A stretch of 64,000 nucleotides of DNA, from positions 1 to 64,000 of the forward strand of contig CACWXL010000006.1 of NCBI GenBank assembly GCA_902764825.1, read 5' to 3'. Below are positions 17,719 to 27,674 of the stretch, piece after piece (the first letter of the stretch is position 1; each line of letters starts with the position of its first letter). Under the pieces are notes generated by a model. It made no database searches, was not told where the DNA came from, and was given only the letters and a program-made list of their open reading frames with translations. The stretch is from Oscillospiraceae bacterium (GTDB lineage: Bacteria; Bacillota; Clostridia; Saccharofermentanales; Saccharofermentanaceae). Position numbers and translations under genes: made by a program.

Positions 17719-17757
17719 GCCCGGCCGGCTCATTTGAGTCAGCCGGGCTTTTTTCGC
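17719..17757 (+). terminator. Rho-independent terminator
   Basis: GCCCGGC...GCCGGGC with a run of six T, after the lipoprotein gene. Confidence 0.88.
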
Positions 17758-17810
17758 TAAGGCAAAAAAAGTATAATTGCACCTGAACTATTAGACCGGA
17801 GACGAAGACG

Positions 17811-18332
17811 TTGGAAGAAGATATCAACACACTGCTTAATAACAAGCCTGAGGCCGTGCGCTACAGGCGCAGCTTGAGCACACTGATAATCTTAGGGACC
17901 GGCATCATCGTGTTCGGATTCTGGGGAATAATCAAGCTCGCGGCGCAGCTCTTCTTCGGCATAGAGCTGTTCAGGCCGGGAGATCTGGACGGGTTCGACG
18001 AGACCGCAAGGATCATCGTCACGGTACTTGTCTTTGTGTTCATGGCGATCGACGTAATATTAAGGCTCATCGTAGGCCTCAAGGCCATACGTGAAGGGCG
18101 CGAAAAGAAGACCGGCAAGGGTTATCTTGTTGTCTGCTTCTGGCTGATACTCGGCTCAGCATATTCGGTATTCCTGCTCGCGATGGAATTAATAAACATG
18201 GAAGACTCTTTCATTGACAGTTTTGTCGCAGTCTTCATGGAACTCTCTTCGCTCGTCATATCGATCGAAGTGTTTATCGCCGGCATCAGCGTTAAACGCT
18301 ATAAATCTAAGCATATAGTGAGGGTCAATTAA
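17811..18332 (+). CDS. Four-TM membrane protein (TTG start)
   Basis: 173 residues from a TTG start. Hydrophobic spans lie near 23-48, 65-90, 105-128 and 138-160, with a basic loop (EGREKKTGKG) between the second and third. No family is recognised. It is followed 1 base later by the DUF6765-like gene and then a second membrane protein, so the three form an operon. A TATAAT at 17772 may be its -10. Confidence 0.65.
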   Translation: MEEDINTLLNNKPEAVRYRRSLSTLIILGTGIIVFGFWGIIKLAAQLFFGIELFRPGDLDGFDETARIIVTVLVFVFMAIDVILRLIVGLKAIREGREKKTGKGYLVVCFWLILGSAYSVFLLAMELINMEDSFIDSFVAVFMELSSLVISIEVFIAGISVKRYKSKHIVRVN

Positions 18333-18333
18333 C

Positions 18334-19485
18334 ATGCAGGCCGACTTCCACTACTATGCGACATACTGCGCGGCGGTCCTGGCCGGATATGAACACGAGG
18401 ACGCATTAAGGCTCGCCTACAGCGCCCAGTTCGTCGACTGCTGCACGGCGACGTATCTTAAGGCATTATCAGCAACCGTTCACGCGGCCACTTCACAGTC
18501 ACAGGCAGAGCTCGTCGACATGAGGGCCGACACGATAGGCTTGCAGAACATCACGAGGATCTGGGCGTCGTTCCATTTCCTGCCCAGAGATCTTTATGCA
18601 AAGACTCCGCGCGCGACAAAAGCATACAGGAATAAGTACCGCCTGATCTGCGGCCCTGACGGCGCGCTTGTAAAGGATACCGTGGAGCTTGCAAAGGACA
18701 AGGGTGTTGAGGCCGCAGGGATCGCAATGCACGTGCTCGCGGATACATGGGCACACATGAATTTTGCAGGCACTCCGTCGCTCGTCATAAACAACACGAC
18801 TAACGAGTTTTATGAGATACTTTTCGACTACTCGATGCAGAAGATATCGTTCAGGCACAGCCCGGGCGCATCTGACGACATAGAGAGCCACACATACAAC
18901 AGCACGGTCTTTAACCCGAGCGAGAACAACATCCTGAACTTAGGTCACGGCCACGCGGGGCATCTTCCCGACTACAGCTTCATCAGGTACAAGTATGTTC
19001 CGGCGTGGGACAATTACAGGCAATGCATCAAGGACAATCCCTCCGACTACCGCAAGGCCTTCTGCCAGATGATCTCCGCGATGAAGTATCTCAGAGGCGT
19101 GACAGACTCCTTTGCAACAGGCGTTTACGACGAAGAGACCATTGCGCCCTACAGCGAAAAGATCACGGAGATCCTTACCAAAAGGCAGCTCGATGCCTCA
19201 GAAGACTGGAAGAAGTTCGGTGAGGAACTTACGGGCAAAGCACTCCCTGATTTTGACGTCAACACATATGCCGAAGAATATAAGAATGCCGAGGACAAGG
19301 ACAGTACAGGCCTTGGCAAGTTCATTCTGGCCGCGCTGTCGCAGAAGAGCATGGTCACCAACAAGATCTTCACGTCAGGCAACATCCTCGCCGGATTCTC
19401 GATCGACTACAGCAAGAAGGGTTTTGGCGGCATCAGGGACTATATGAAGCTCGTCAGGGAAAGCGCAGGTAAGGATCATGGGTAA
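18334..19485 (+). CDS. DUF6765-like protein (phospholipase C/nuclease P1-like metal site possible)
   Basis: 383 residues, helical. The opening MQADFHYYATYCAAVLAGY, the Q-F-V-D segment and AMHVLADTWAHMNFAG match the DUF6765 family. The spread histidines (H6, ADTWAH, GHGHAGHLPDYSF) are similar to the metal-binding pattern of zinc-dependent phospholipase C relatives; that link is inference. It has no signal peptide. It is co-transcribed with membrane proteins on both sides: 1 base after the first and overlapping the next by 8 bases. Confidence 0.7.
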   Translation: MQADFHYYATYCAAVLAGYEHEDALRLAYSAQFVDCCTATYLKALSATVHAATSQSQAELVDMRADTIGLQNITRIWASFHFLPRDLYAKTPRATKAYRNKYRLICGPDGALVKDTVELAKDKGVEAAGIAMHVLADTWAHMNFAGTPSLVINNTTNEFYEILFDYSMQKISFRHSPGASDDIESHTYNSTVFNPSENNILNLGHGHAGHLPDYSFIRYKYVPAWDNYRQCIKDNPSDYRKAFCQMISAMKYLRGVTDSFATGVYDEETIAPYSEKITEILTKRQLDASEDWKKFGEELTGKALPDFDVNTYAEEYKNAEDKDSTGLGKFILAALSQKSMVTNKIFTSGNILAGFSIDYSKKGFGGIRDYMKLVRESAGKDHG

Positions 19486-20011
19486 AGCCAGACGCATATT
19501 TACGGTACTTGCCTCACTTCTTGCGATCGAAGGCGCGGTCTCCCTTGTATTCATGCCCGACATCGCGCTCAAGGTGCTCGCTATCGGCATCAGCATAACG
19601 CTCATCTATTACGGCGCGAGATACCTTCTCTACTACATAACGCATGCCCAGCACATGGTCGGCGGCAAATGGTTCCTGCTGATAGGGCTCGTGCTCTTCG
19701 ACATGGGCATCTTTGCGATGACTCTTATCGATCAGGCGAAAATATTGACGCTCATCTATATAATCGGCTCCCACGCCGTGGTCGCGGTACTGGGCATGAT
19801 CCGTGCCGTCGGCAACAAGAAGGACAACAATCCCGGCTGGAAGATCGATCTCGCTCAAGGGATCGGTGCCATCATCCAGATCACGATATGCATAGTGTTC
19901 ATAAGATCTGACCTGATCCCTGTCTACTCATACTGCGTTTACGCGGTCTACTCCGCCGTACTCATGATCATCCGCGCATTCAAGAAGAACGCGATCGTAT
20001 ACGTGCAATAA
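19478..20011 (+). CDS. Multi-TM membrane protein, DUF308/HdeD-like
   Basis: 177 residues with five or six hydrophobic segments arranged as pairs (for example LLAIEGAVSLVFMPDIALKV and WFLLIGLVLFDMGIFAMTLI), the repeat plan of DUF308/HdeD-type proteins. It overlaps the preceding gene by 8 bases with AAGG upstream. Function unknown. Confidence 0.6.
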   Translation: MGKARRIFTVLASLLAIEGAVSLVFMPDIALKVLAIGISITLIYYGARYLLYYITHAQHMVGGKWFLLIGLVLFDMGIFAMTLIDQAKILTLIYIIGSHAVVAVLGMIRAVGNKKDNNPGWKIDLAQGIGAIIQITICIVFIRSDLIPVYSYCVYAVYSAVLMIIRAFKKNAIVYVQ

Positions 20012-20104
20012 GGCACTCATATCAAAAAGCAAACAAAAATATTACATTTTGTTGATTTTTCTTTATTTTCCTAAAGAAAGTAATTAATATAGTCTGAGGA
20101 GATT

Positions 20105-20140
20105 CCCTATCGAAGAGGGATATAGGGCTTTTTATTTTTT
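20105..20140 (+). terminator. Terminator-like hairpin in the BspA leader
   Basis: CCCTATC...GATATAGGG followed by CTTTTTATTTTTT, ending 14 bases before the start codon of the first BspA-like gene. It may end read-through from 20011, or act as an attenuator if the promoter lies upstream (AT-rich TAATTAATAT near 20081). No known riboswitch fold was recognised. Confidence 0.55.
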
Positions 20141-20153
20141 CAGGGGTTAAATT

Positions 20154-23100
20154 ATGAACAAGAAGAAAACCTGGGGCACAAATCTGCTTGCTATTATTGT
20201 CACTATTTCGATTGTTTTCTCGATTGGTGGAAATGTCTGGGCTGATCCGGTAGAGCCGGGTAATCAGGAACCTGCAGCATCGGCTGAACAGGAAGAACCG
20301 GAAGAGCCTTCGGATCCTGCTGATTCCGGGGATCCGACAGATCCTGCTGAACCCGGGGAGCCGACAGATCCTGCTGATTCCGGAGATCCGACAGATCCTG
20401 CTGAACCGCCGGAAGCACCGCCGTCAAACAGAAAAGGCGGGGCTGATCAGGCAGCTCCTCAGTCAAATGAACCCCAGGAAACTTATGATATATCCAGTTT
20501 GCCTGATGCTGAGTTTTCGCTTGTTCCAAAAAACGTAGAGATCTCTCACAGCGGATATACAGATATTAAATGTAAGTTTGATAAATTGGCATTCGGATTG
20601 CTGGATGTCAACGGCGACACTCTGGTTGCTGCGGATCTAAAGCTTTCCTTCCCTAAAACAGGAACGATTACCGATAAAAACGGACACTCGATTCCTTTCA
20701 CAGTTACCAACGGCACACATGATCTTCCATCAACTTATGCGCTTGAGTTCAAATATACATGGAACGAGGAAGGTGTATACGAGCCTTTCACCATTGCTGT
20801 TAATATAGATTTGGACGATTACAAAACACTTGCCAACGGTCCCTGCACCGGAAAGATCGATTATACAAGCACATGGGTCAACGCTTTTAACCCTAATGCA
20901 AGCAATAACAATTATCCGAACATCTCCGGTCCTTCCGGCTCGATCAATTTTAATATGCATTTTTATGGTCCGGAATATGAGTCCGGGACATTTGAGTCCG
21001 GTACGCAATGGGAATTTAACAACGGTAACCTGCACATCGGCGGAACAGGAGCTATGCCTGACTTTACAGACAGTACAGGTTCTTTCCAGGCTCCGTGGGC
21101 AGAACGCAAAAACGAGATTACATCCGTCACTATAGATGATGATGTAACTAATATTGGTGATCATGCATTCTCAGGATGCCAAAACCTCACCCAAGTAAAT
21201 ATCGGAAGACGTTCCAAACTAACCTATATAGGCGAAAGAGCATTCCAGAGCTGCGGTTTTTCATCGATAACCCTCCCTGATGACTTGCCTTTAACCACTA
21301 TCAGAGAAGCAGCATTCTTCAACTGCCAGAAACTTGAAAAGATCGATCTGACAGGTTGTTATAAATTAACAACTATCAGCAAATGGGCTTTTGGTTACTG
21401 CATGAAGATGGGAACGGTTGAACTTCCGTATAATTTAACCGACATTGGCGAGGCTGCATTTGAATACTGTTATGATCTGGCTACGATCAGAATTCCTTCC
21501 GGCGTAACAAGAATTGAAAAGAATACATTCTACGATTGTACAGATTTGACTTCTGTATCAACAACGAACAATGTTACCAGCATTGGCGTTGGTGCATTTG
21601 AAGGTTGCCGGAATTTGAAGAATTTCGTTTTCCCGACTCAGATTACCGAAATTTCCGATTCGACATTCCTCGGATGTTCAGAACTTACTTCCGTAACGAT
21701 TCCCTCAAAAGTAAAAAGCATCGGACAAGATGCATTCCGTGGATGTTCAAAACTCGAACAGATTACTATTCCTAAAAGCGTCAACTATATAAGTGCACAG
21801 GCATTCTATGGTTGCCGTTCATTAACTGCTGTATACTGCAGCGCTGATCCTGATAAACTTGTCTGGGGAGAATCCTCTAACGATTTCATTGAAAACATGG
21901 GAACAACCTGTTATGTCGCCAGCAGATTCCTTGACAAATACAATTCAAAGTTCTCCGGCATTAACGTTAATTTTGAGGCCTATATCATAGACAGCGGTTC
22001 TTGTGGTGATGGTGTAACATATCAGATTGACGGTGATGGCGCTATGGTCATCAGCAAAACTGGTGACGGCACAGGCGCCATGACTGATTATACGAACTAT
22101 AGCAGCAACAGCGTGCCGTGGTTAAGCCATAGAGAAGACATAACTTCCCTGACCATTAATGACGGGGTTACTTCTATCGGTGATTGGGCATTCTATTACT
22201 GCAAGAGTCTTGAAGACGTCAGTCTTGCTGACAGTATTACCTCTATAGGAGTCCGTGCATTCGGCGAAACAGCAAGTCTGAACTTCATTAAACTCCCTGC
22301 CAATCTGAAGACGATCGGAGATTATGCTTTCTGTGTGAGCATGATCAAATCCGTCACTATTCCTGACAGCGTAACAACTATCGGCAATGGCGCTTTCTTA
22401 AGTGCATACGAAATGACTTCAATTACCATCGGAGACCACGTACAGACCATTGGCAAAGAAGCCTTTTCATCAACAAAGCTTGTATCTGTTACACTTCCTG
22501 CCAGTGTTACACAAATTGGCAATAGTGCATTCGAAAGCTGCAGCAATCTTAAAACTGTAACGCTTTCTCAGGGATTAACATCTATTGGAGAAGAAGCCTT
22601 CTTATACTGCATAAGTCTCCAGAGCGTTAATATTCCGGAAGGAGTAACAACAATAAAAAAGGATGCTTTTTACGGTTGCTATGATCTCAAGTCAATAACT
22701 ATTCCCGGCAGCGTTCAGGAAATGGGTACAGGAGTATTCAGAGACTGTAAATCACTTGCTTCAGTAACGATATCTGACGGAGTAACATCCATTTCCAACG
22801 GAACCTTCTACAATTGCGGTAAGCTTAAGGATGTAACAATACCTGACACAGTAACTTCTATAGGTATAGATGCTTTTCATGTCGAATCTTATATCGGTAC
22901 CGGTTCAATCGAATCAATTGTGATCCCCACTAGTGTCACCAACATTGATTCCGGCGCATTCTACGGACAGGGCCTGCGTTCAATAACTATTCCCGGAAGC
23001 GTATCCGTTATAAAGGAAGATGCATTCAGATACTGTGACAGCCTTGAATCAGTTATCATCCTTGAAGGTGTAACTGAGATCGAAGGTTATGCTTTCGCAT

Positions 23101-24239
23101 ATTGCAATAACATAAAAACAGTTTCTGTTCCGAGCACTGTTACCACGATTGGTTCCTCACAGGTATTCGGTCCCGGCGCTAATCTGACTGATATCTACAG
23201 CTATTCCGAAGCCACACCCTGGATCAGCTTCTCCTATGGTGTCGGTTATAATACGGACACTAAGCTTCATGTTCCGGCAGATAAGGTTGAATCCTATCGT
23301 CAGTTATTAAATCCTGATTCCGCTTTGATCTCCGGTACAAACCTTGCAGGTGATGCAGAAGGCAGCGGTCAGATCAACACAGGTGCAGGTGTTCACCTCT
23401 ACGGCTACACATTAAGCCTTGCAGGTGATATCGGCATTAACTACTGGATGAAACTGAATCCTGAATACGTCAACGCTGATAACTACATGTTGTTCACCGT
23501 TAACGGCCGAACCCAGAAGGTTAAGGTCAGCGAATCAACCGCTGCAAGCAATTCTAATTATAAGGTCTTCAGCTGCGGTGTTGCAGCGAAAGAGATGACG
23601 GACACGATCACTGCCCAGTTCTATCTCGCTGACGGAACCGCTGTAGGCAGTGCATACAATTACACAGTAAGAGACTATGCAAACTACATCCTGACTCATG
23701 ATGGCTATTCTCAAAATACGAAGAACATAGTAAAGAAAATGTTGAATTACGGAGCATGCTCACAGAAGTATTTCAAATACCATACTGACTCGCTCGCGAA
23801 TTCTGTTCTTTCTGAGGATGATCGTTATACTTCTATAGCATCACCCAATGATGTCGATTACAAGACAGACGGTTCAGGATGCATTACTCCCGAAAGAGTA
23901 AGCTTGTCTCTGGATTCAACCATCACTCTCAAACTTTACTTCAAGAACGAAGATGTTGAAGGCAAGGTATTTATCCGTAACGGCAAGACACTTACTACTG
24001 CCAAATCCCACGGCTATACGGTTGTTTTCATAGACGACATTACAGTGCTTTGGTTGAATTCCGGCGTCGGATTCGATGTTTATGAGAACGATACAAAGCT
24101 CGGAAATGTCGAGTATAGTCCTGCAAAGTATTGTAAAATTGTTCTCAGCATGGATAACGACGGTAACATTAATGACGATCTCAAACGTTTAGTAAGCGCA
24201 CTTTGCGAATTCAACGAAGCATTACATAACAGAGTATAA
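20154..24239 (+). CDS. Secreted BspA-like leucine-rich-repeat protein
   Basis: 1361 residues. It has a signal peptide (about 1-30, ending ...NVWADP), a Pro/Asp/Glu-rich linker built of near-identical ADSGDPTDPAEPGEPTDP units (about 45-95), a beta domain (about 115-270, with SGYTDIKCKFDKLAFG), and two long blocks of BspA/LRR_5 repeats of the type TSIGxxAFxxCxxLxxVTIPxxV (about 285-600 and 620-1060). A C-terminal module of about 270 residues begins HLYGYTLSLAGDIGINYWM. No LPxTG or dockerin was seen, so anchoring is unclear. Such proteins bind host or plant surfaces in some bacteria; the ligand here is unknown. A micro-protein gene follows 23 bases downstream. Confidence 0.93.
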   Translation: MNKKKTWGTNLLAIIVTISIVFSIGGNVWADPVEPGNQEPAASAEQEEPEEPSDPADSGDPTDPAEPGEPTDPADSGDPTDPAEPPEAPPSNRKGGADQAAPQSNEPQETYDISSLPDAEFSLVPKNVEISHSGYTDIKCKFDKLAFGLLDVNGDTLVAADLKLSFPKTGTITDKNGHSIPFTVTNGTHDLPSTYALEFKYTWNEEGVYEPFTIAVNIDLDDYKTLANGPCTGKIDYTSTWVNAFNPNASNNNYPNISGPSGSINFNMHFYGPEYESGTFESGTQWEFNNGNLHIGGTGAMPDFTDSTGSFQAPWAERKNEITSVTIDDDVTNIGDHAFSGCQNLTQVNIGRRSKLTYIGERAFQSCGFSSITLPDDLPLTTIREAAFFNCQKLEKIDLTGCYKLTTISKWAFGYCMKMGTVELPYNLTDIGEAAFEYCYDLATIRIPSGVTRIEKNTFYDCTDLTSVSTTNNVTSIGVGAFEGCRNLKNFVFPTQITEISDSTFLGCSELTSVTIPSKVKSIGQDAFRGCSKLEQITIPKSVNYISAQAFYGCRSLTAVYCSADPDKLVWGESSNDFIENMGTTCYVASRFLDKYNSKFSGINVNFEAYIIDSGSCGDGVTYQIDGDGAMVISKTGDGTGAMTDYTNYSSNSVPWLSHREDITSLTINDGVTSIGDWAFYYCKSLEDVSLADSITSIGVRAFGETASLNFIKLPANLKTIGDYAFCVSMIKSVTIPDSVTTIGNGAFLSAYEMTSITIGDHVQTIGKEAFSSTKLVSVTLPASVTQIGNSAFESCSNLKTVTLSQGLTSIGEEAFLYCISLQSVNIPEGVTTIKKDAFYGCYDLKSITIPGSVQEMGTGVFRDCKSLASVTISDGVTSISNGTFYNCGKLKDVTIPDTVTSIGIDAFHVESYIGTGSIESIVIPTSVTNIDSGAFYGQGLRSITIPGSVSVIKEDAFRYCDSLESVIILEGVTEIEGYAFAYCNNIKTVSVPSTVTTIGSSQVFGPGANLTDIYSYSEATPWISFSYGVGYNTDTKLHVPADKVESYRQLLNPDSALISGTNLAGDAEGSGQINTGAGVHLYGYTLSLAGDIGINYWMKLNPEYVNADNYMLFTVNGRTQKVKVSESTAASNSNYKVFSCGVAAKEMTDTITAQFYLADGTAVGSAYNYTVRDYANYILTHDGYSQNTKNIVKKMLNYGACSQKYFKYHTDSLANSVLSEDDRYTSIASPNDVDYKTDGSGCITPERVSLSLDSTITLKLYFKNEDVEGKVFIRNGKTLTTAKSHGYTVVFIDDITVLWLNSGVGFDVYENDTKLGNVEYSPAKYCKIVLSMDNDGNINDDLKRLVSALCEFNEALHNRV

Positions 24240-24242
24240 AAA

Positions 24243-24341
24243 AATCAAGAGAGGCTAAATATATGGAAAAGAACAACAAATACGAAGAGCTGGAGATCAG
24301 CGTGATCGAATTCGAGAATACAGACGTTATCACTAGCAGTG
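24243..24341 (+). repeat. 99-bp identical direct repeat, copy 1
   Basis: Bases 24243-24341 are identical to 27576-27674. The block starts just after each BspA stop, includes the ribosome site and the first 26 codons of the micro-protein, and ends abruptly within it. Confidence 0.95.
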
Positions 24342-24358
24342 TAACTATTCAGAGGTAA
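24263..24358 (+). CDS. 31-residue micro-protein with D-V-I-x-S-S motif
   Basis: Short gene between two BspA-like genes: GAGAGG 7-12 bases upstream, ATG at 24263, stop TAA 3 bases before the next BspA start. The product begins MEKNNKYEELEISVIEF and has the core ENTDVITSS. Two other genes in the window encode the same pattern in the same place relative to a BspA-like gene (27596 and 27921), which is the main evidence that it is real. It has no signal peptide or membrane span and is strongly acidic. I know of no assigned function; similar short D-V-I-T-S-containing proteins seem common in Clostridia (recall, not checked). Confidence 0.65.
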   Translation: MEKNNKYEELEISVIEFENTDVITSSVTIQR

Positions 24359-24361
24359 ACC

Positions 24362-27300
24362 ATGAACAAGAAAAAGACTCTGAGCATTTTGCTCGCATTC
24401 GTCATAGCTTTTACTGCTTTGATATCATTCAGCAGAACTATATCGGCTGACGAGAACGACCCTCAGGATACCGGTACCGATCAGGTCGAACCGACCGAAC
24501 CGGCACCTACCAATGATGAGCCGACAATACCTGATGCCGGTTTTGACTTGGTCTGCAGCACAGGTACCATTACGGGCAGCGGATATTACAATGCTTCCTG
24601 TTCATTTTCGCCTTTGACTTTCGGAAAGGTTGCGGAAAATAAGGTTGCAAAAGCTCTGTTAATGAAATTCGATAGAATCGGAGATATATTTGACGAAGCC
24701 GGAAACCGGGTTGCATCTTTTCTTGTTACCAATACTCAACACGATATGCCGGATAATGCAGATCTGCAATTCACTGTTTATGATAGTGATAACATCAGCA
24801 CCGTTAAATTAACTGTTGCGTCCTATATATCACCAGCTGTTTACAATTCTCTTCAAAGCGGACAATATACTGCCAGGATCTATTACTCCAGCACCTGGCA
24901 AATGATATTTAATATACCCGATTATTCAAGGGCAGAGCCAACTACTATGCCGGGTCCCGGCGGATCTATTCAGATGCCTCTGGTAGTTGATAACTCCTCA
25001 ATTATCGGCCCCACCGGAACACCTTCTAATGACGCTGCATCATATGCACTCTCACCCGCTACATACAATATTACGAATAGCGGTTTTTCAGACATCGAAT
25101 GTACTTTTAACCATCTTACTTTTGGTAAGATCACCGGAAAGGATGGCGTTACCAGTATTGCAGAATCTCTGAATCTTACTTTCAGGTCCTGTACACTCAC
25201 TGATGGTAATGGTCATTCGTTCTCAGTTGAAATGGGAGAACAGTTTCATAAATATCACAGCACGGGCTTTGTCTTCTTCAGGAGTTTTAACTCTTCTTCG
25301 AATAAGCAGTTCTCTGTTCCGATCTATATCAAGCCTGCGGATTACGATTCATTGCCTGCGGGTACATACTCAGGCCGGATGACTTATGATGTAAATTGGA
25401 CAACAAACTATACCGCCAAGTTGGATGATGATCCCGGTTATATCATGTTGAGACTTGTTATACCTGAATCAAGTATTATAGCTTCCGGTGATTGCGGAGC
25501 TACATCTTCCGATCATCTCACCTGGACTCTCTATACCAACGGACGTTTGGAGATCAACGGAACCGGCGAAATGAAAGACTATGGTGAATCCGGTCAGTCA
25601 CTGCCTCCGTGGAATGTTTATAAAAACCAGATAAAAAGCGTTAAGGTCGGCAGCGGAGTTAACAAGATCGGCAGCTATGCATTCTATCAGCATAATGAAC
25701 TTACTTCTCTCACTTTAGCCGATTCTGTATGGGTTATCGGTTCTTACGCCTTCTGCGAGTGTAAGAATCTATCTTCGATTTCAGCACATAACATGAAAGC
25801 CATTAGCGAAAAGGCGTTCTACAGATGCGAGAAACTCAATGAGATCGAGTCGCAGTCAGATCTTCAATATATCGGAGAATGGGCTTTTGCTGAATCCGGA
25901 CTCTTTTTATTTTCTATTCCTTCTACCGTAACACAAATAAAAAGAGCAGCTTTCGCAAATACGGACCTTGCCGCAGTAACCATCCCTGAAGGTGTAACCG
26001 TTATACCGGGAGACGCATTCATGGGCTGTGAGAATCTTTTTAGTGTAACGATAAAGGGTAATGTTACGGATATCGGATTCAGCGCTTTCGAAGGCTGTTC
26101 TTTCACTTCGATCGAACTTCCATCCACTGTTACCTACATCGGCCACTGGGCTTTTGCCAACAACCCGAACCTGAAATCCATCTCGATTCCTAACGGCGTA
26201 GATATTATTGAACCGGGGACATTCAACAAGTGCACTTCGCTTACTTCTGTCGATATTCCCGAAAGTGTAACAAGTATTGGAAGCCAGGCATTCAGTTACT
26301 GTAGTTTCACAACCCTGACCATACCGGGAAATGTTAAGACCATCGGCTCGTGTGCTTTTGAAAAGTGCGAAAAGCTCACATCCGTCGTACTTGAGGAAGG
26401 TGTTCAGGAGATCAATAATTCCGCTTTCGAGAACTGTAAGAACATCATTACCGTAACTATCCCTTCAACAATGCATTTGATCAATGAATGTGCGTTTTAC
26501 GGCTGCACCAGCGTAACTGCTGTATATTGCAATGCTGCTCCGGGAACACTCCAGTGGTTTACAGTCAGTACCCGTCCGGATTTTAAGATCGCGACTGATG
26601 CTGATCCCGAGAAGACAAAATGCTATGTTAAGAGCGAATACCTTTATGCGTTTACTCATAGTTTAGGTGACCGCGTTAATGTTGTATTCACTGACGGCAC
26701 GATCGATATCGGCAGCGGTGCTCATCTTTACGGTTACACCTTAAGTCTTGCAGGCGATATCGGCGTTAACTTCTGGATGGAACTCGACGGACGCTATGAC
26801 TATCCTGAAAACTACATGCTGTTTACAGTCAACAACCGTACTCAGAAGGTCCTTGTCAGCGAAGCAGAAAGAGCACAGGGCAGTCCCAGATACAGGATCT
26901 TCAGCTGCGGCGTTGCTGCCAAGGAGATGACGGACAAGGTTACTGCACAGTTCTATCTTTATGACGGAACACCTGTAGGAAGTGAATATACTTACACCGT
27001 AAGAGAATACGCTAACTACATCCTTACGCATGACAGCTATTCGCAGAAGGCGAAGACCGTAGTCAAGGCAATGCTCAACTATGGCGCTTGCTCACAGACT
27101 TATTTCAACTACCGTACGTCATCTCTTGCAAATTCCGTTCTTCCCGAAAGCGAGCGCTGCCCTTCGATAGCATCTCCTAACGGCATCGGTTACAAGACTG
27201 ACGATTACGGAATCCTCATTCCTGAAAGAGTAAGCTTGTCTCTGGATTCGACCATCACGCTCAAGCTTTACTTCAACAGCAAGGATGTTGACGGCTTCGA

Positions 27301-27577
27301 ATTCAAGCGCAACGGCAGGACCCTTACTACTTCCAGATCCGGCGAATATACAGTGGTTCACGTAGACCGCATTCCGGCACTCGATATACATTCTGCTGTC
27401 GTGGTTGATGTTTACAGGAATAATATCAAGATCGGCGAATTTGGATACAGTCCTGCAAAGTATTGTAAAATAGTACTCGGCATGAATAATAACGGCACTA
27501 TTACTGACGAGCTCAAGCTCCTGGTAAGCACGCTGTATTACTTCAACAGCGCATTACAGAACTACGTGCAGAACTAA
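24362..27577 (+). CDS. Secreted BspA-like leucine-rich-repeat protein
   Basis: 1071 residues. Signal peptide about 1-29, a short acidic/Pro linker, then two copies of the beta domain also found once in the preceding protein (SGYYNASCSFSPLTFGKV and SGFSDIECTFNHLTFGKI), a BspA/LRR_5 block (about 375-740), and the shared C-terminal module starting HLYGYTLSLAGDIGVNFWM. The C-terminal modules of this and the upstream protein are very similar even in DNA (for example CAGTCCTGCAAAGTATTGTA near both ends), so they are recent paralogues. No sortase signal is seen. A micro-protein gene follows 18 bases downstream. Confidence 0.93.
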   Translation: MNKKKTLSILLAFVIAFTALISFSRTISADENDPQDTGTDQVEPTEPAPTNDEPTIPDAGFDLVCSTGTITGSGYYNASCSFSPLTFGKVAENKVAKALLMKFDRIGDIFDEAGNRVASFLVTNTQHDMPDNADLQFTVYDSDNISTVKLTVASYISPAVYNSLQSGQYTARIYYSSTWQMIFNIPDYSRAEPTTMPGPGGSIQMPLVVDNSSIIGPTGTPSNDAASYALSPATYNITNSGFSDIECTFNHLTFGKITGKDGVTSIAESLNLTFRSCTLTDGNGHSFSVEMGEQFHKYHSTGFVFFRSFNSSSNKQFSVPIYIKPADYDSLPAGTYSGRMTYDVNWTTNYTAKLDDDPGYIMLRLVIPESSIIASGDCGATSSDHLTWTLYTNGRLEINGTGEMKDYGESGQSLPPWNVYKNQIKSVKVGSGVNKIGSYAFYQHNELTSLTLADSVWVIGSYAFCECKNLSSISAHNMKAISEKAFYRCEKLNEIESQSDLQYIGEWAFAESGLFLFSIPSTVTQIKRAAFANTDLAAVTIPEGVTVIPGDAFMGCENLFSVTIKGNVTDIGFSAFEGCSFTSIELPSTVTYIGHWAFANNPNLKSISIPNGVDIIEPGTFNKCTSLTSVDIPESVTSIGSQAFSYCSFTTLTIPGNVKTIGSCAFEKCEKLTSVVLEEGVQEINNSAFENCKNIITVTIPSTMHLINECAFYGCTSVTAVYCNAAPGTLQWFTVSTRPDFKIATDADPEKTKCYVKSEYLYAFTHSLGDRVNVVFTDGTIDIGSGAHLYGYTLSLAGDIGVNFWMELDGRYDYPENYMLFTVNNRTQKVLVSEAERAQGSPRYRIFSCGVAAKEMTDKVTAQFYLYDGTPVGSEYTYTVREYANYILTHDSYSQKAKTVVKAMLNYGACSQTYFNYRTSSLANSVLPESERCPSIASPNGIGYKTDDYGILIPERVSLSLDSTITLKLYFNSKDVDGFEFKRNGRTLTTSRSGEYTVVHVDRIPALDIHSAVVVDVYRNNIKIGEFGYSPAKYCKIVLGMNNNGTITDELKLLVSTLYYFNSALQNYVQN

Positions 27578-27674
27578 TCAAGAGAGGCTAAATATATGGA
27601 AAAGAACAACAAATACGAAGAGCTGGAGATCAGCGTGATCGAATTCGAGAATACAGACGTTATCACTAGCAGTG
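27576..27674 (+). repeat. 99-bp identical direct repeat, copy 2
   Basis: Identical to 24243-24341; it covers the gap after the second BspA stop and the first 26 codons of the second micro-protein. Confidence 0.95.

Noticed and set aside
20041..20153. Cyclic-di-GMP or other riboswitch before the first BspA gene
   Set aside because: The leader is too short and has only a simple terminator-like hairpin; no conserved aptamer core is visible.
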